From Lethocerus indicus (Eukaryota > Arthropoda > Insecta > Hemiptera > Belostomatidae), in the NCBI GenBank assembly GCA_019843655.1, contig JACDQD010000004.1, forward strand, positions 1,860,001 to 1,924,000: 64,000 nt of DNA, read 5' to 3'. Position 1 is the first letter of the stretch; each line of letters starts with the position of its first letter. Under the pieces are notes generated by a model that had not been told where the DNA came from, ran no database searches, and worked only from the letters and a program-made list of their open reading frames with translations. Positions 60,250-64,000 of this stretch are shown here, piece by piece. The position numbers were made by a program, and so were the translations under genes.

Positions 60250-61621
60250 GTAAGTGGACTCGATCATTTAATTTTCTAGATTAAGTAAGTTAAGTAAACA
60301 TATTTCATCTATCGGTATTGATCGCGCGCACCCCGTTGTCGTTGGCGCTGTTCACTTTGGTCGTACGAGCGTATCTCTTTGTGAGAGAAAAAAAATGTTG
60401 GTCCGGTCGAAGATTATCGGGCCGGATAGGGACGGGCCCTAAAGGTTGGCGGAGGATCGATGCGCAGGATAGGGCCAAAAAGGAGGAGCAGGCCGACACC
60501 TATCTTAACACAATATCACCGCCGCCCTCCTAAAGACCCGCCACCCTTACGGGCTTTATTAGGGCTAATCCCCTTTTCTCCCGGTGAGGACTCACCCTGT
60601 CCCCGGTTAGTGTATTCGCGTGGGACAAAATCAGGGATCGTAAATGATGGCGATACATTCCCCTTTTCCAGTTTTAGGGTCTATTGAATGTTTTCTTTTG
60701 ATATTAATAAATTCGGGCTTCTTGGGTTTGACGCATCCGAAATTGGTTCCCCACGTGGCGGAGGGGGGAATAAAAATGGGCCTACAAATGGGCGTTTACA
60801 AGTTGGCTCCGTGTCTTTCGTCTCCATAATTTTCTGTCGCCGGAGCCATTTCACTTTTCTGCCAGAGTTAACCCCGGGACGGATTGTCGGAGCCGGCCGT
60901 TCTCCCTCCTAAGCCGCTGGAAACGTTAAATTGCGTTCCGCCATTCCCTCCCAACCTCCCCCCCTCTCTTTTTTTCGGAAGCGTTTTAATTTTTCATTCG
61001 GAACCCGTCCGCTATTGGGCGAATATTGCGAGTGAGTCGTGCGCCATTTTAGAATTTTTCCATCCGGGCCCGAGCGATCGGTTGACCTCTCGCCGTTTAA
61101 CAGCACGTCCGGCTTCCCATTTAAATATTGTCACGACCAAAGAGTGTAATATATACACAGTTAGATAACGGAAATTGAAAACGTGGAAATTTAGTGATGT
61201 TTTCACTTTTAACGTCCCCTGATAAATAATTGAAACATCGGTGCAACAAATGAGTAACAACTATCGACCTAAGATATTACGCATTTTGTGCACTGTCTGT
61301 AAGTTTTTTTTAGTTCATTTTATCCCCTAATTATATGTGGTTATTTTGTACTTTTACTAACGGCGACTGGTTCTTCAAGATTAAGGACTGGACTAATTTA
61401 TCCTTCCTTTTCATCGGAGGTTCCACCGTGCACTATCGATCAGATCGAACGTGCCCTTTTGATCGAAAGAGCCTTTTGAGGCTGAAAATTTAGCGCTCGC
61501 CCTATTTTTCGAATCTCCCAGACATTTCCGGGACTTGACTCGTTCTGAAGAATTCGTACGCCGAATTCGACAAAAGCTGAACCCACGCATCAAAAAAGGT
61601 TACAGATAAATGACTCCAAAG

Positions 61622-61935
61622 TAGCGTTAAAAAGTGGTCTAAAACCCCAGTTTTACAGCCAAAATAGAGTTGAAAAGTGGTTTAAAACCAGCTTTCTAAG
61701 CGAAAATTGCGCTAATAACTGTTTTAAAAACGTGTGTTAATGCAAGAATAGCGTAATACCCATCTTTAAGCCATAAATCGTGTTAAAAAGTGGTCTACAA
61801 CCCAATTTTGCAACCAAAGTGGGGTTGGCGGGTGCGGTCTGAAACCCGTTTTTTTACACCCTGTATTTATTTTAAAACTGATCTAAAACTCTGTTTTTGC
61901 ACCCGAAATAGCGTCCATAAGGGGGTCTAAAATTG
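61622..61935 (+). repeat. Degenerate minisatellite, unit about 42 bp
   Basis: Diverged tandem units follow the pattern AGCGTTAAAAAGTGGTCT, then AAAACCCAGTTTT, then a segment ending near GCCAAAAT. Units begin at about 61623, 61666, 61709, 61750 (shortened), 61779, 61821, 61869 and 61910 (partial). The phrase GTGGTCTA or GTGGTTTA followed by a run of A and CCC recurs in phase. No coding frame stays open through the array. Confidence 0.8.
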
Positions 61936-62269
61936 TCTGAAATCAATTAAATAATACTTGAAATTTAGACGCGAACATTTAATACTGGGACTTCATCGCA
62001 GCAATGCGATGCGTACAAAGCAACAATGCGTACAACAATACATTTCACACGGTTACCGTTTTATATAATATTGTAATACGTATAATTGCCACACAAAAAC
62101 AAACGGTATTGCGGATGAAAAATTCCTATACGTGTCCCGTGGAGCGGCGATAATTGGGGCCGCAAAGAGGACCGAATGAAAGAAGTCATTGTCAATTGTC
62201 CAACGTTTAAAAACCGGTCTAACCGGACGTCTATAGAGGCAATTCTCTGTCAGCGCTGCCCTATGTAAA

Positions 62270-62457
62270 ACTGTACTGATTACAGTTTAACGTACCTGTT
62301 TTGCGGTCTGCGAGGGGTTGGAATACCGTAGATTTGTACAGTGACAGTGCAGTGAGGATGGCCGTAAAACATCCAAAGTGTCAATAGTGACCAACACCGC
62401 TACTGAAGATGGGGCGAGCAGCCGAAACCGGTTTAGCAAAATCTACTGTACTGATTA
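62270..62457 (+). mobile_element. Short retroposon-like insertion flanked by 13-bp direct repeats
   Basis: ACTGTACTGATTA occurs at 62270-62282 and again at 62445-62457. The 162 bases between contain the 42-nt core shared with 3256-3297 and end with CTGAAGATGGGGCGAGC and GCCGAAACCGG. Perfect 13-bp direct repeats are what target-primed insertion of a non-LTR or Penelope-like element, or of a SINE carried by one, leaves behind. There is no coding capacity and no clear pol III A and B box. The family is not identified. Confidence 0.7.
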
Positions 62458-63217
62458 TATTTTTATACGTTTCTTCATTATTTTCTATCAACAAGAGCCA
62501 ATTTCAAGAGTCTAGTTTACGTTCAAAACTCTCACATCGCTCTGATCCTTTTTGGTAGGAAATAGTCTACAGGGCTATTAACAATAGTAACAGGACGTAA
62601 CGCAGGACTAGTAACAGGAAATGGCTACGTTCCTTAACTGTCCGATAAGAGCTAGGGCCAACAAGGTCAGTGCCGTCGACGCGTGGATGGGAACTGGCAA
62701 TTATGATTCATTTAAGGGAATCCAACAAATTATTTCGAATTGAAATCTGCGATTGAGGAAAATTGGGTCGGAAAAATTGTTTTCCCGGTCCGATGCACCT
62801 ACGCATTCCGATAAATTCCGAGTCGCACACGTGTTAAGTACTCCCAATTAAATTCCCCAATAAATCGCGATGACGAAATTTCCTTTCAATTGCGAATTTC
62901 AACAGTGATAATACTTCGGATAATACGATTTTTATTATCGTGCTTAAAATCGTTTCAAGATAAATTAGGGTTTAGAACATTTATTAACGTTGAGTAAGCA
63001 CACCTGTTCGAGAATGCTCTTGGACAGTTATTGGGGTAGATGGCACGAGGGTGGGGCTCTCTTAATTAGTTTCTGTTTACTGTTTCGGCATTTAATACCG
63101 CGTCCAGGACGCTTGCTTTTTAGCGCAATATAATCTCGGTCGTAAATTCTAAGTAAATACGAGATAAATTGATCTAGGACAGCGCCATTTCCTTTTCTTT
63201 TCTTTTTTGGTTTTCAG

Positions 63218-63300
63218 GAGATGGAGCTGTGCCAATACAAGGGGGACCTCAGAGGTGTGGAGGGGTCGTGGGCTGCTCTTTCCACTTGCAACGGTATCAG
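63218..63300 (+). CDS. ADAM-family metalloprotease, prodomain exon C (partial gene)
   Basis: This 83-nt internal exon lies between a long T-rich tract ending in TTTTCAG and the donor GTAAGA at 63301. It enters in phase 0, matching the end of the exon at 60249, and leaves in phase 2. The translation contains ELCQYKGDLRG and GSWAALSTCNGIR. This is the most diagnostic part of the ADAM prodomain: a Cys followed by an aromatic residue and xGxxRG, then S-x-x-A-L-S-T-C-x-G-[LI]-R. The two cysteines are family-conserved; they are distinct from the cysteine-switch Cys expected further downstream. The next exon, expected to begin by completing a codon started AG, should encode Gly or a similar residue and the rest of the prodomain, then the HExxHxxGxxH catalytic domain. 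Neither is reached within the last 700 bases. Confidence 0.92.
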
Positions 63301-64000
63301 GTAAGAATCTCTTTTCTTCTATAGTAATATTTTTATTTGTACCGTAAACCGTAAATTGGGACTATTAAGACTCGCAGTAAACAAAGTGATCCAATCGGAG
63401 TTTCACTATTGTAAATAATAAAGAAAAAGATTGTTTGGGGGCTTTCTGTATTCGTAAATTAGACCGGTTTCTGTTTCCCGCCATTTTCAGTAGTCTACGC
63501 GTCAACTTCTAATGTATCGAAGCACGCTTTAGCCAAATCATTTTGCGCTATACAATACCGGACTTTTCACAGTCGAAAATTATAACGTCGTATGATTTCT
63601 CATTAACAGTGGTAATCAATTTTCCGCCCCGGTCGGGGAATTATTTCCGGGAGCGCGATGGGTTAATTAAGGAACTTTACACCGCGATTAAAACGCCTTA
63701 ATACGGTTTAATTAAAACTCGTATAAAATGTAATCCGGGGAGGGGCGGGGGGGGGAGGAAGGGCTCTCCTCCGATTCCTGCCCCTTTTTTACCTGCGCCA
63801 ATTACCTGGCGCCCGCCTCCAGAGAATAAATCGAAATCGGGATAGAATTTCGTGTGTTCCGTACTCGGAACCTTCGGACCAATTAGTTTATTGCCAGTTT
63901 TCAACGTTCTCCTTCCGATCCGGGGAAGATAAAAGCCGAATGAATTAGACCCGGAGCGTACAATACTCTATAGAAGAGATCGTACACTAGGAAATATAGA
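63301..64000 (+). other. Start of the next intron of the ADAM-family gene, cut by the window edge
   Basis: It begins with the donor GTAAGA and continues to the end of the window without a recognisable exon. A G-rich patch at 63735-63760 includes a run of nine G. Confidence 0.75.

Larger units (their letters stand above)
60250..63217 (+). other. Intron of the ADAM-family gene (3.0 kb)
   Basis: This is a phase 0 intron with a consensus GTAAGT donor and a long T-rich acceptor ending in CAG. It holds a degenerate minisatellite (61622-61935) and a short retroposon-like insertion with 13-bp direct repeats (62270-62457). Otherwise it is AT-rich sequence without a recognisable gene. Confidence 0.87.

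Overview
This is eukaryotic genomic DNA, most likely from an arthropod. It holds three short exons with canonical GT-AG junctions and long introns. There is no bacterial-style gene packing, no rRNA, no convincing tRNA gene and no CRISPR array. CpG is common rather than depleted, and microsatellites are frequent. The transposon remnants (Jockey-type LINE, Tc1/mariner-type MITEs, a DUF4817-type DNA transposon) are classes typical of arthropod genomes. The species cannot be named from what is visible.

The one host gene I can support lies on the + strand at the right of the window. Exons at 43318-43400, 60174-60249 and 63218-63300 join in frame to about 80 residues of an ADAM-family (M12B) metalloprotease prodomain. 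They are separated by introns of 16.8 kb and 3.0 kb. The signal-peptide end lies upstream, in a part of this window I could not resolve or outside it. The catalytic, disintegrin and transmembrane parts must lie beyond the right edge. If the gene's first exons lie to the left of the window, nearly everything here is intron of this gene.

The rest is non-coding sequence with decayed mobile DNA. At 3.9-7.3 kb there are a short diverged direct repeat, two decayed Jockey-like reverse transcriptase 3' fragments and a 235-bp internally deleted DUF4817-type transposon with near-perfect terminal inverted repeats. Three copies of one MITE family (26.1, 33.9 and 55.6 kb) share the same internal deletion and still carry the last codons of a mariner-like transposase. 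At 62.3 kb a 162-bp insertion sits between 13-bp direct repeats; part of it recurs as a 42-nt core at 3.26 kb. A degenerate minisatellite with a unit of about 42 bp lies at 61.6-61.9 kb. Several AT, CT, TG and GGA/GGT microsatellites are present.

A window-wide oddity is the large number of uninterrupted C or G runs of 9-13 bases, together with several G-quadruplex-type motifs. They help to create long open frames rich in Pro, Gly and Arg that I do not regard as genes. Several short perfect hairpins are also listed; only a few exceed what chance would give. I did not find a clearly new multi-gene system. The strongest second-look items are the two deletion-derivative transposon types, the short TSD-flanked retroposon and the C/G-run excess.
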